Source: Nonomuraea rubra
GTDB lineage: Bacteria > Actinomycetota > Actinomycetes > Streptosporangiales > Streptosporangiaceae
DNA length: 64,000 bases
Direction of reading: 5' to 3'
Assembly (NCBI RefSeq): GCF_014207985.1
Contig: NZ_JACHMI010000001.1
Span: 4,199,001-4,263,000 of the forward strand
The position numbers and the translations under genes are program-made. Below the pieces are notes generated by a model. That model searched no databases. It was not told where the DNA came from and was given only the letters and a program-made list of their open reading frames with translations. How positions within the stretch are numbered: the first letter of the stretch is position 1; the number at the start of each line of letters is the position of its first letter. Below are positions 38,472 to 47,592 of this stretch, in pieces.

Positions 38472-39098
38472 TCAGGTGTGGTCGGCGCAGCAGGGTGTGG
38501 GGTTCGGCACCTCGGCGGGGGCGATCCGGCCGCCGGCGGCCGGCATGGTGAGCAGCGTCATGAGGCCGTCCCGCCAGACGGGCCGGACGTGGTCGTTCGT
38601 GACGACCGGCACGTCGTCGGGCGGCGGCCCGGGGGAGGCGAGCAGCAGCACCACGTCGATGGCCGAGCCGGCGCGCAGCTCGCCCGCGCTGAGGGTGCCG
38701 GTGAGCAGGTCACGGCCGGGGAAGGTGACGACCCGGCCGCTCCGCCTGGCCTCGTGCTCGGCCGCCGCCAGCGCCGCCCCCGCCGCCAGCGGCCCGGTAC
38801 GCCGCTCGCCCAGCGCCCACGACACGACGACGGGCGGCTCGCCCGGCGCCGCGGGAAGGTCCGCGGCCGTCAGCGTGCCGGGGACGGCCAGCGAGCAGGC
38901 GACGTGCGGCTCGTCCCCCGCCTGCCCCGCCGGCACGAAGTGGGTGCACCCGACCGCGTCGCCCGGCAGGCCGAGCGCCCGCGCCACGGTGTGGAGCAGG
39001 TGCTCGGCCTCGGGCACCGTCCGGCTGCCCGCGTCGAACCCGAGGACCATCGGCCCGGATGTCGGCCCGGTTGTCGGCCCGGTTGTCGGCGCTGTCAT
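38472..39098 (-). CDS. Hypothetical protein coupled to the PHP hydrolase
   Basis: A 208-residue protein I do not recognise. The ATG at 39098 overlaps the PHP gene stop as ATGA. The N-terminus is a Thr-Gly-Pro repeat from a 12-bp DNA repeat (about 39049-39090). The middle is Ala/Leu-rich without clear membrane helices. The C-terminus ends PNPTPCCADHT, a possible metal-binding tail. Coupling suggests a role with the PHP protein; no function is assigned. Confidence 0.7.
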   Translation of the reverse strand: MTAPTTGPTTGPTSGPMVLGFDAGSRTVPEAEHLLHTVARALGLPGDAVGCTHFVPAGQAGDEPHVACSLAVPGTLTAADLPAAPGEPPVVVSWALGERRTGPLAAGAALAAAEHEARRSGRVVTFPGRDLLTGTLSAGELRAGSAIDVVLLLASPGPPPDDVPVVTNDHVRPVWRDGLMTLLTMPAAGGRIAPAEVPNPTPCCADHT

Positions 39099-40828
39099 CG
39101 GCGCGGCAGGATCCAGATCGGGTTGCTGTAGAACCACAGGTCGTTCCACGGGTCGGCGTCGCCGTACACGTCGATCTGCGGCCCGTTCGGGTCCACGGCG
39201 GCGCCCAGCAGCCCGGGCGCGCTGCGCTTGCCGTCGGTGCCGCGCAGCCGCACGTAGACGGGCCGGTCGACGGCGCCGAGCTGGTAGGTGAAGGTGACGG
39301 TGCCGCTGTTCTTGTTCACCTCGTACGACTGCACGACCTTCGTGTTCGGCGTGGTGAAGGCGTCCCTGTCGGAGACGGGGCCGGTGACGTCGCCCTGGAT
39401 GACGTCCACCCGGGCCAGCGTGGGCACGAACTGCGCCCAGTTCGGCCGCCCGGCCAGGGTGACCTCGATGGACAGCTCGACGCGGGCGCCCCGCCGTACC
39501 TGGAGGGTGCTGCCGAGCGTCACGCCCCGCTGGCCGGTGCCGGCCGCGCGGGCCCGCACCACCAGCCCGCTGATCAGGCCGCCGTGGTCCACCCAGATGC
39601 GCCCGGCGCGCAGGGCGTCCATGACGGCGCCGTAGGAGAAGTCCTCGGCGCCGACGTGCGTCCTGCTGTAGAAGCCGGGCCAGAAGTCGCCGGAGCCGAA
39701 GTTGGGCACGCCCTTGTAGACGGGGTCCTCGTAGCGGCCGTTGGCGTTGAAGTCGCTGTTCGGGCCGCGGTCGCTGGTGTCGCCGTGCACCCAGTGCGCG
39801 TCGGAGTTGGCGGTGATCCACCACGGCTTGCCCTCGGCCAGCAGGCTGTCCCACAGGCCGCCGACGGTGGAGGTCATCCAGTCGAACCCGCCGAAGGTCT
39901 TGTAGCTCTCGGCCGGGTAGCCGGGGAAGGAGTCGGCGCCGGGGCTGCCGTCGTAGTAGCCGCGCCCGCCGCCGGGCCCGTACGGCTTGGCGATGCCGGC
40001 GGCCTGGTGGCCGGGCGCGCCCTCCATGCCGATCGCGATCGACGGCTGCGCGTCCCGCCAGCCGCGGATCTCGTGCGGCGAGTCGATGCCCTTCCTGGAG
40101 GGGTGGTTGGCCAGGAACAGCGCGTCCGGCACGCGCCGCCTCCTGACCGCCTCGGCCAGGAAGTTCAGCCCGGCGATGGCCAGCGCCTCGTTCTGCGGCG
40201 TGTTGGAGCTCGCGCCCTTCACCGACCCGTCGAAGGAGCTCTCGAACTCCTTGAGCGTCGAGACCTCGTTCCGGCCGGGGGCGACGAACACGGTGCCGTG
40301 CTCGGCGGCCGGGATGTTCCACTCCAGGCCCTGGAAGACCAGCGTGTCCTTGACGGCCTCGCGTGCCGCCACGATGTCCGGGTTGACCTTCTCTACGCCG
40401 ATCTTGGCGTGCGCGGCGCCGCCGTGGTCGGTGATGACCATCCAGCCCAGCCCGAACGCGTTGGCGTGGCGCACGTGGTCGATGACCCGGTACACGGCGT
40501 CGGAGCTGTACTGCGTGTGGATGTGGTGGTCGCCGGCCAGCCACTGGTAGCCGTCCCTCGGCTCGCGGCCCCGCCCCTCGTCCCTGGTGACGGCCGCGGC
40601 GGCCTGGCCCTCGCCGCCCAGCACGCCGGCGGCGGTCAGCCCGGCGCCCAGCAGCCCGGCCCGCCGGAACATGCGCCGGCGCGAGAGCTGCCCCGGCGAC
40701 AGCTCGGCATCGGGAACCGACAGGTCCCGCGCCACGGCGGCCTCGGTTTCTCCGGGCTGCTCGTGCGCGTGGTCGTGCGCGTGGTCGTGCGCGTGGTCGT
40801 GATCATGGTGATGGTGCCCGTGGCCCAT
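39095..40828 (-). CDS. Tat-exported PHP-domain metallohydrolase with His-rich N-terminus
   Basis: A 577-residue CehA/McbA-type PHP hydrolase. Twelve histidines and four aspartates fall within the first 22 residues. They are followed by a Tat signal (SRRRMFRRAGLLGAGLTAAG) around residues 48-75. PHP metal motifs follow: GDHHIHTQYSSD, ITDHGG, NHPSRKG and TANSDAHW. The C-terminal beta domain is RVDVIQGDVTG-like. A His-rich stretch before a cleavable signal would be lost on export, so it may act in the cytoplasm, for example in metal loading. Confidence 0.85.
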   Translation of the reverse strand: MGHGHHHHDHDHAHDHAHDHAHEQPGETEAAVARDLSVPDAELSPGQLSRRRMFRRAGLLGAGLTAAGVLGGEGQAAAAVTRDEGRGREPRDGYQWLAGDHHIHTQYSSDAVYRVIDHVRHANAFGLGWMVITDHGGAAHAKIGVEKVNPDIVAAREAVKDTLVFQGLEWNIPAAEHGTVFVAPGRNEVSTLKEFESSFDGSVKGASSNTPQNEALAIAGLNFLAEAVRRRRVPDALFLANHPSRKGIDSPHEIRGWRDAQPSIAIGMEGAPGHQAAGIAKPYGPGGGRGYYDGSPGADSFPGYPAESYKTFGGFDWMTSTVGGLWDSLLAEGKPWWITANSDAHWVHGDTSDRGPNSDFNANGRYEDPVYKGVPNFGSGDFWPGFYSRTHVGAEDFSYGAVMDALRAGRIWVDHGGLISGLVVRARAAGTGQRGVTLGSTLQVRRGARVELSIEVTLAGRPNWAQFVPTLARVDVIQGDVTGPVSDRDAFTTPNTKVVQSYEVNKNSGTVTFTYQLGAVDRPVYVRLRGTDGKRSAPGLLGAAVDPNGPQIDVYGDADPWNDLWFYSNPIWILPRR

Positions 40829-41058
40829 GGGTGTTTCTCCGTCCCGCCGGAAAGGGTGCGCCGGCTACGGCGGGAGCGTGGCGGAACCGGATGAATCGGA
40901 CATGAACGGTGGAAGATCGGCGAGTGCCGAATGGATGCCACATGCCACCTCAAGGGGTCGGTGACCTTCTTCGCCTTCACGGGGCGCGCCCCCTCTCCGA
41001 TGCTCTAGTGTCGTAATGTGACGGTGCGAAGACTGCCAGTGATCGGGAAAGGTCGCGT
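40829..41058. promoter_or_regulatory. Divergent promoter region of the PHP and protease operons
   Basis: A 230-bp gap without a gene. A perfect palindrome GGGGCGCGCCCC is at 40981-40992, and a possible -10 (TAGTGT) for the protease operon is near 41006-41011. No good -35 was found at normal spacing. GGGAAAGG precedes the GTG start of the protease gene. Confidence 0.45.
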
Positions 41059-42750
41059 GTGGGCGGAGTGTTCATCCACGACCGCGCCGGCCGTCACCGC
41101 CGCACGCTGATGTCCGGGCCGCCGCTGCCGGGCCGCGCCACCGAGCCGTGGCGGGTGCGCATCCGCGACACCGCCGGAAACATCCGTGGCGCGGGCGTGT
41201 CGCTCACCGACGGATACGTGCTCACCTGCGCCCACGTGCTCGACGGCACCGGGGGAGAGGTCGTCGTCGACTTCGTCGCCCTCGGCGATCCCGTGTCGCT
41301 GCCCGCGCGGGTCAGGCCCGAGCTGTTCGTCGGCCCCGACGAGGCGGGGTGCGGCGACGTGGCGCTCATCGAGCTCGACCGCCACCAGCCGGGCGGCCTC
41401 GACGCGACCCTGCGCAGGACCGCCCTGGGCTGGCCCCGCGAGGTGCGGGTGTTCGGCTTCCCCGGCGACGTGCCGTACGGCGTGCACACCAGGGCCACCC
41501 TCGCGGGCCAGAGCGGGCCGCACGGCGAGTGGCTGCAGATGAACGGCCTCGGCCCGCACGAGCCGCGGGTGCGGGCCGGCTTCAGCGGCGCCGGCGTCGT
41601 CGACGCCGAGACCGGCGACGTGCTCGGCATCGTGGTCGGCGAGTACACCGGCGAGGCCGTCGCCATGTCGTGGATGATCCCGGTCGAGACCATCGTCAGC
41701 CACCTGCCGATGGCCCTGCGCTGGGTGACCGGCGAGTCGTACGCGGACGAGTCGTTCGCCGAGCCGAGCCGGCCCGGCGCGGACCAGGCCGGCATCACCC
41801 GGCGCGCCATCGACTGGCTGAACAAGCGCGACACCGGCGACACCCTGCTGGTCGTCCTCGGCCGGGACGCCGAGGCGATCAGGTGGATCACCGCGGTGTC
41901 CGGCCGCGAGCAGCGCAGCGGCATCACGCCTGCCCCGGGCGAGCCCGTTCCGGTCCCCGGGAGCATCGACGTCGCCGTCGACGCCTCGCGCAGGAGCCCG
42001 GACGACGTCGCGCGGCGCATCCTCGTCCGGGCCGGCATCCGCCTGGACGGCGAGGTCCCTCCGGCCGCGCGGATCAGGGCGGGCGTGCCGCCGATGACCA
42101 TCGTGATGCACGGCATCGACGAGGCCGAGCGGCCCGGGGAGCTGCTGGAGGGCGTGCTGCGGCCGCTGGCCGAGAACGGCAGCAGGCTGGTGCTCGTGTT
42201 CCGCTCGGAGTCCTCGACCCACCTCCGCACGGTGCGGTCCTGGCCCGTGGGCACGCCCGCCTACCGCGTCGAACGGCTCGCCGAGCGGCTCGCCGACCTC
42301 CAGGCGCTGGAGCAGCGCGTCCTCGGCCTGCTCGCCAAGGTGGTCGACCGTACCCCGGCCGACTGGCGGCACGGCAGGCTCGCCGGGGAGCTGAAGCGGC
42401 TGCGCGCCGGGCTGCCGGACGCGGACGAGGAGCTCCGCCGGTTACTGGAGAGGTGCGAGCGCGCGACGGCGCGCGCGTCGCGCACGTTCGCCTCGCACGA
42501 GAAACGGCTGCTGCGGATGAAGGCCGAACGCGACCGCCTGCGCGGCCTCCTCGGAGCGTACCACGCGACGGCCGGCGGCGCCGGGCTCGCCGAGGATCTC
42601 GGGCTCGCCCCGCTGTACGAGGCGGCGTACCAGGCGCTGTGGCGGTTCCCGACCGACCTCGCCGCGGCCGGCGGGGCGGTGGAGGCCTACCAGCGGGCGA
42701 TCTGGCGGGCACTCGGCATGGGGAGCACCGGTGACGGCGACCTGCTGTGA
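41059..42750 (+). CDS. Trypsin-like serine protease with C-terminal helical region; first gene of conflict-type operon
   Basis: A 563-residue protein without a signal peptide, so probably cytoplasmic. The N-terminal trypsin-like domain (about 25-220) has the full triad: His59 (LTCAHV), Asp100 (CGDVALIEL) and Ser176 (AGFSGAG). The middle (about 245-395; DTLLVVLGRDAEAIRWI and MTIVMHGIDEAE) looks like an NTPase-type fold without an evident Walker A. The C-terminal 150 residues are charged helices and a likely coiled coil. It overlaps the kinase gene by 20 bp. Proteases of this kind occur in predicted actinomycete conflict operons with VWA and Trypco proteins. Confidence 0.85.
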   Translation: MGGVFIHDRAGRHRRTLMSGPPLPGRATEPWRVRIRDTAGNIRGAGVSLTDGYVLTCAHVLDGTGGEVVVDFVALGDPVSLPARVRPELFVGPDEAGCGDVALIELDRHQPGGLDATLRRTALGWPREVRVFGFPGDVPYGVHTRATLAGQSGPHGEWLQMNGLGPHEPRVRAGFSGAGVVDAETGDVLGIVVGEYTGEAVAMSWMIPVETIVSHLPMALRWVTGESYADESFAEPSRPGADQAGITRRAIDWLNKRDTGDTLLVVLGRDAEAIRWITAVSGREQRSGITPAPGEPVPVPGSIDVAVDASRRSPDDVARRILVRAGIRLDGEVPPAARIRAGVPPMTIVMHGIDEAERPGELLEGVLRPLAENGSRLVLVFRSESSTHLRTVRSWPVGTPAYRVERLAERLADLQALEQRVLGLLAKVVDRTPADWRHGRLAGELKRLRAGLPDADEELRRLLERCERATARASRTFASHEKRLLRMKAERDRLRGLLGAYHATAGGAGLAEDLGLAPLYEAAYQALWRFPTDLAAAGGAVEAYQRAIWRALGMGSTGDGDLL

Positions 42751-44962
42751 GCGGCCGGGCTGCGACGGAGTGATCGAGGCGACCGGCTTCTGCGGCACCT
42801 GCGGGCGCCTCCCGCACCCGGAGGGGCCGCCCGCCCCGCCGTCCGCCGTCCCGCAGGCGCCGTCCGCTCCCGCTCGCGTCTGGGCCCTGCCGGTCTTCGA
42901 CTTCCCCGACCCGCGCACCAGGATCCTGGCCGACCCGCACTTCCCCGAGCGGGACCGCCGTTGCGCCAGGTGCGAGCACCCGGTGGGACGCGCCCGCCAG
43001 GGGCGGCCCGCGCTCGCCTCCGGCTACTGCCCGTCCTGCGGGCACCGGTTCTCGTTCCTGCCCGGCCTCAAGGACGGTGACCTGGTCGCCGGCCGGTACG
43101 AGGTGATCGGCTGTTTCGCCCGTGGCGGCTTCGGCTGGGTCTACCTCGCCAGGGACCGCCACCTCGACAGCCTCGTGGTGCTCAAGGGCATGATCGACGA
43201 GGCCCAGGCGCCGATGGCCGACGCCGAGCGGCGCGCCCTCATCATGCTGGACCATCCCAACATCGTGCGGATCCGCGACTTCGTCGCCCACCCGGACGCC
43301 CACACGAAGCAGTCCCGCGAGTACATCGTGATGTCGTACGTCGACGGCCCGGTGCTCAACGACATCAGGAAGGAGTCCGCCCGGGGAGCCCTGCCGCTGG
43401 GCGAGGCGCTGCGGGCCGAGCACGTCGCCGTCTGCGGGGTGCGCATCCTGGCCGCGCTCGGCCACCTGCACGGTCTCGGGCTGCTGTACTGCGACATGAA
43501 GCCGGAGAACGTGATCCTCCAGCCTGGGCAGCGCGGCGAGGAGGAGGCGAGCCGGGTCAAGCTCATCGACCTGGGCGCCGTGCACAAGATGGGCGACCGC
43601 GACCACCGGGTCATCGGCACGCAGGGTTACCAGGTCGGGCCCGAGGAGCTCAAGGAGCGCGGCGCGACCGTGCAGTCGGACCTGCACACCGTGGCCGTCA
43701 CCCTGACGCGCCTGCTCGACGTGACCGCCGACAAGATGAACCGCCGGCCCGGGGACGACCGGGTCGAGGTGGGCCTGGAGTCCTTCCGCCGGCTGCTGGC
43801 CCGCGCCGGGCACCACGACCCCGACCGCAGGTTCGCCTCGGCCGCCCAGATGTCCGAGCAGCTCGAAGGGGTGTACCGGGAGATCTCCGCGCTGCGGGAC
43901 GGCACGCCCCACCCGCACCCGTCCACCCTGTTCGCGCCCACCGCCGGGCTCCTCGACGCGGGGCTCAGCGTCGTGCCGCCGCTGGAGCGGTGGATCCGCG
44001 GAGGCTGGAGCCCCGAGCTCCCGCCCCCGCTGGACCTCGGGTCGCCGAACCCGATCGTGGCCGCGCTCGGGCTGCCCGTCCCGCTGGCGGACCCGGACGA
44101 CCCGGCGGCGGTCATCCTGGCCGCCCTCGACGACCGCGACCCGGGCAGGCTGCTCGACACGAGGTTCCCCGACGGCGGCGACACGGCCGAGATCCGGTTC
44201 GCGCGCTGCCGTGCCCACCTGGAGGTGGGCGACCTCGACGGCATGGACGCCGACCTGGAGCGGGCCGCCGAGCTGCTGGGAGAGACGGCCACCCGCGACT
44301 GGCGGGTGCGCTGGCACCACGGCCTGCGGGCCCTGGCCACCGGCGAGTTCGCCGCGGCCGAGCGGGAGTTCGGCGCCGTCTACGACGCGGTGCCCGGCGA
44401 GGAGGCGCCCAAGGTGGCGCTGGGCTACTGCGCCGAGGCCGCCGGCCAGGCCGGCCGCGCCGAGCGGTACTACCAGGCCGTCTGGTGCCGGGACCACCGG
44501 CAGGCCTCGGCCGGGTTCGGGCTGGCGAGGATCCGGCTGTCACGCGGTGACAGGGCCGGCGCGATGGAGGTGCTGGACGGCATCCCGCCCGCGTCCCGGC
44601 ACTCCGACGTGGCCGGCGTCGCCCGCGTGCTCACGCTGTCCGGGCGCCTGGGCGGCTCGCTGCCCGATGCCCGCCTGCTGTCCAGGGCCGCCGGCCGGCT
44701 GGCCGACGCGTACGTGGACGACGACGCCCGCGACCGGCTGACCACGGTCATCCAGGAGGCGGCCTTCGCCCGGATCCGCGCCGACGGCGGCCCCCTGCCC
44801 GCCGACGGCGGCGCGGTCTTCGGCCGGCACCCGGACGAGCACACGCTGCGCCTGCGGCTGGAACGGTCCTACTTCGCGCTGGCCGAGCAGGCCAGGGACG
44901 CCGGCTCCCGCTGCGCCCTGGTCGACCGCGCGCACGCGATCCGCCCGATGACGATCCTCTGA
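42731..44962 (+). CDS. pknG: PknG-like serine/threonine protein kinase
   Basis: A 743-residue soluble kinase with PknG architecture. An N-terminal zinc-ribbon-like cluster (Cys5-Cys24 region) is followed by the rubredoxin-like motif Cys78, Cys81, Cys100 and Cys103. The kinase domain (about 120-390) has glycine loop ARGGFGWVYL, Lys152, catalytic YCDMKPEN (Asp255, Asn260) and DLGA at 280. A TPR-type C-terminal region (about 480-735) follows. In mycobacteria PknG couples amino-acid sensing to metabolism via GarA. The GTG start follows GGGAG and overlaps the protease gene by 20 bp. Confidence 0.88.
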   Translation: MTATCCERPGCDGVIEATGFCGTCGRLPHPEGPPAPPSAVPQAPSAPARVWALPVFDFPDPRTRILADPHFPERDRRCARCEHPVGRARQGRPALASGYCPSCGHRFSFLPGLKDGDLVAGRYEVIGCFARGGFGWVYLARDRHLDSLVVLKGMIDEAQAPMADAERRALIMLDHPNIVRIRDFVAHPDAHTKQSREYIVMSYVDGPVLNDIRKESARGALPLGEALRAEHVAVCGVRILAALGHLHGLGLLYCDMKPENVILQPGQRGEEEASRVKLIDLGAVHKMGDRDHRVIGTQGYQVGPEELKERGATVQSDLHTVAVTLTRLLDVTADKMNRRPGDDRVEVGLESFRRLLARAGHHDPDRRFASAAQMSEQLEGVYREISALRDGTPHPHPSTLFAPTAGLLDAGLSVVPPLERWIRGGWSPELPPPLDLGSPNPIVAALGLPVPLADPDDPAAVILAALDDRDPGRLLDTRFPDGGDTAEIRFARCRAHLEVGDLDGMDADLERAAELLGETATRDWRVRWHHGLRALATGEFAAAEREFGAVYDAVPGEEAPKVALGYCAEAAGQAGRAERYYQAVWCRDHRQASAGFGLARIRLSRGDRAGAMEVLDGIPPASRHSDVAGVARVLTLSGRLGGSLPDARLLSRAAGRLADAYVDDDARDRLTTVIQEAAFARIRADGGPLPADGGAVFGRHPDEHTLRLRLERSYFALAEQARDAGSRCALVDRAHAIRPMTIL

Positions 44963-44986
44963 GCAGAGAACGAGGTGCCCCCCGCC

Positions 44987-46423
44987 ATGGATCCCACGAC
45001 CGGGTTCACCCTGAGGGCCGGTCAGATGAAGTACGTGTCCAGAGACGCCCGCGAGACGCACGCGATCATCGAGGTCACCGCCGGCGGAACGTTCCAGGAG
45101 GCGGAGGCCGCCGAGGTGATCGTGCTCGACTGCTCCGACTCGATGAACCTCCCCTGGACCAAGCTCGCCCAGGCCCGCAAGGCGGGCGCCGCGGCGATCG
45201 AGGCCCTGCGCGACGGAGTCCGCTTCGGCCTGATCGCGGGCAACCACGAGGCCCGGATGATCTACCCGGAGGACGAGCGGCTGGTCGCCGCCACGCGCGA
45301 GACGAAGGACGAGGCCAAGCAGGCCGTACGCCGGCTGATCGCCAGCGGCGCGACCTCCATGGGCGCCTGGCTGCGGCTGGCCGACACGTTGCTGGCGGCC
45401 CACCCGGACGCCGTACGGCACCTCGTGCTGCTGACCGACGGCCGGAACCTGCCCGCCTACCGGCAGGACCTCGACGACGCCCTCACCCGCTGCCGGGGCA
45501 GGTTCGACTGCCACGGCCTGGGCCTCGGCGACGACTACGACCCGGGCGAGCTGCAGCGCGTCGTGTCCGCGCTGCGCGGATCCGCCGAGGCGGTCCAGCA
45601 CGGCTCCGACCTCGCCAGGATGGCCGCGGAGCTGGTACGCCGCTCGATGAGCAGGCGGGTGCCCGGCGTGTGGATCCGGATCAGGACGACCCGCGTCGCC
45701 CGGGTGAGCGAGGTGCGGCAGGAATTCCCCGCGAAGGCGGACCTGACCGGGCTCGGCAGGCGGATCGCCCCGAACGTCATGAGCTACTCCACCGGCGCCT
45801 GGGAACAGGGCGAGACCCGCCACTTCCACCTCCGGCTCCGCCTGGACCTCGCGCACCTCCCGCCGGGCGAGGACGTGCTCGCCGCCCAGGTGGCGGTGGC
45901 GGACGCGGAAGCCGGCGGCCACGGCGAACCCGTGGCGGTGGCCGGCGGCCACGGCGAGCCCGTGGCGGTCCTCGTGCACCGCACCGACGACAGCGCGCTG
46001 TCCAGCGTCCTGGACCCCGAGGTGGATCACTACCTGCGCCACCACGAGCTGGCCAAGGCCACCACCGCGGGGTGGGAGGCCTACAACGAGGGAAACGGCG
46101 ACCTGGCCGCGCGGCAGTGGGGCCGGGCCGTCGCCCTGGCCGCGGGGCTCGGCGACCGAGTGCAGCTCGAAGCGCTCGGACGGCTCGTGCACGTCGTCGG
46201 CGATCCCGCGGAGGGCGTGGTCCGCATCCGGCCGGACCTGCAGCGACGGGACATCTCCCGGTCCGTCTTCGCCTCCCACCAACCCCCTCGCCCGCCCCGG
46301 GCGGCGGCGCCGAGCCCGTCGTCGGAAGGCGTTTCCGGACGCATCTGCGGTCGCGGGCACCCGTCCCCGCCGGACGCCCGGTTCTGCGAAGAGTGCGGCT
46401 ACACCTGGAGCGGGAGCGCATGA
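44987..46423 (+). CDS. VWA-domain protein with C-terminal zinc ribbon
   Basis: A 478-residue protein. The VWA domain (about 42-215) has a complete MIDAS: Asp48-Cys-Ser50-Asp-Ser52 (DCSDS), Thr113 in SGATSMG and Asp141 in LLTDGR. A beta-rich middle domain contains a recent 10-residue duplication (AGGHGEPVAV). The C-terminus has a CGRGHPSPPDARFCEECGY zinc ribbon. ATG 44987 is preferred to GTG 44975 on GAGG spacing. VWA proteins usually serve as metal-dependent adaptors; here it may bridge kinase and protease. Confidence 0.87.
   Translation: MDPTTGFTLRAGQMKYVSRDARETHAIIEVTAGGTFQEAEAAEVIVLDCSDSMNLPWTKLAQARKAGAAAIEALRDGVRFGLIAGNHEARMIYPEDERLVAATRETKDEAKQAVRRLIASGATSMGAWLRLADTLLAAHPDAVRHLVLLTDGRNLPAYRQDLDDALTRCRGRFDCHGLGLGDDYDPGELQRVVSALRGSAEAVQHGSDLARMAAELVRRSMSRRVPGVWIRIRTTRVARVSEVRQEFPAKADLTGLGRRIAPNVMSYSTGAWEQGETRHFHLRLRLDLAHLPPGEDVLAAQVAVADAEAGGHGEPVAVAGGHGEPVAVLVHRTDDSALSSVLDPEVDHYLRHHELAKATTAGWEAYNEGNGDLAARQWGRAVALAAGLGDRVQLEALGRLVHVVGDPAEGVVRIRPDLQRRDISRSVFASHQPPRPPRAAAPSPSSEGVSGRICGRGHPSPPDARFCEECGYTWSGSA
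45911..45970 (+). repeat. 30-bp direct duplication inside the VWA gene
   Basis: Two adjacent 30-bp copies (45911-45940 and 45941-45970) differ at two positions and encode consecutive AGGHGEPVAV units. Frame is kept. It looks like a recent slippage event. Confidence 0.9.
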
Positions 46424-47592
46424 CGGGCGCCGCCGAGCGCGCCCGGACCGCGCCGGCCATCGCCGGCGCGCGGCTGCGCCGCACCATCCGGGGCCCCTCC
46501 AGGGGCACCACCCACGCGACGCTGCTGAAACTGCTGACCGGGCTCCTGTCCGTCACGGCCCTGTCGTGCGTGACCGGCTTGCTGGTGTTCCCGTCGCGGC
46601 TCGGCGCGGCCGAGGCGGCACGCAGGAGCACCGCCCCGGCCATCGTCGAGATCGTCACCGCGCGGGCGGCGCTCGTCCGTGCCGACAGGGCCGCGATCCT
46701 CAGCCTCAGCTCGGGGGCCGAGCTCGTCGGTCCCGGCGAGAAGTACCGGAACGAGATCGCGGTCGCCGGGCAGAGCCTCACCCGGGCCGCCGGGCACAAC
46801 GCGGCGGGCACCAAAGGCGTCGGCCACCTCCAGGTCATCACCGGGCTCCTGGTCACCTACGCGGGGCTGATCGAGGAGGCCGACGCGCACTTCCGGCAGG
46901 AGGACGGCCGCAGGCTCGGTGCCGTCCACCTGTGGAGCGCCTCGCGCCTGCTGCACGACCGCGACAGCGGCCTCCTGGCGCGGATCGACGACCTCCTCGA
47001 TGCGCACGACGCCGAGCTGGCCGAACAGCTCGGGCGCGGCGCTATGACGCCGGTGGCCGTCGCGGCGCTGACCGTGCCGCTCGTCCTGCTCGCGGGGCTG
47101 CTCGTGGTCACCCACCGGTTCTTCCGCCGCCGGTTCCGGCGCAGGACGAACCCCTGGCTGCTCCTCGCCGCGGGGCTGCTGGGGGCGCTGGCGTGGGCCT
47201 CCGCCCACCTCGTCGCCTCGCAGCAGGAGTACGCACCCGTGGGCGACACGTTGCGCGGCCTCATCCACACCGCATCGGCGCAGACCGTCGAATCGCACTA
47301 CACGGGGCGGCTGGCCCTGCGCGACCTGCTGGGCCAGACACTCTGCGTCGGCGCCGGCCCGTGCGGTCACACCGTTCGCCAGGCCATCGACCAGGCCGGG
47401 AAGCTGACCTGCCGCCAACCGTGCTCGGACTGGATCCAGCCGATGGAGTGGACCAGGACGATGGTGCGGAAGGCCGGGGACGAGGACACCGGCCCGCACC
47501 TCCTGATCTACGCCCTCGACGGTCTCATCGCCGGGGCCGTCTTCCTCGGATTCCGTGACCGGCTCAACGAGTACAAGTACAGGCGGAAATGA
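46420..47592 (+). CDS. Four-helix membrane protein, GlnX-like sensor
   Basis: A 390-residue membrane protein. Predicted helices lie at about 35-57, 210-230, 243-264 and 360-378, leaving two extracytoplasmic domains. The first (58-208) is helical. The second (265-358) has four cysteines (319, 325, 341, 345). The N- and C-termini are basic and cytoplasmic. ATGA overlaps couple it to the VWA gene before and the binding-protein gene after. Topology and neighbours match GlnX, which passes the GlnH signal to PknG in mycobacteria. Sequence identity to GlnX could not be tested. Confidence 0.75.
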   Translation: MTGAAERARTAPAIAGARLRRTIRGPSRGTTHATLLKLLTGLLSVTALSCVTGLLVFPSRLGAAEAARRSTAPAIVEIVTARAALVRADRAAILSLSSGAELVGPGEKYRNEIAVAGQSLTRAAGHNAAGTKGVGHLQVITGLLVTYAGLIEEADAHFRQEDGRRLGAVHLWSASRLLHDRDSGLLARIDDLLDAHDAELAEQLGRGAMTPVAVAALTVPLVLLAGLLVVTHRFFRRRFRRRTNPWLLLAAGLLGALAWASAHLVASQQEYAPVGDTLRGLIHTASAQTVESHYTGRLALRDLLGQTLCVGAGPCGHTVRQAIDQAGKLTCRQPCSDWIQPMEWTRTMVRKAGDEDTGPHLLIYALDGLIAGAVFLGFRDRLNEYKYRRK

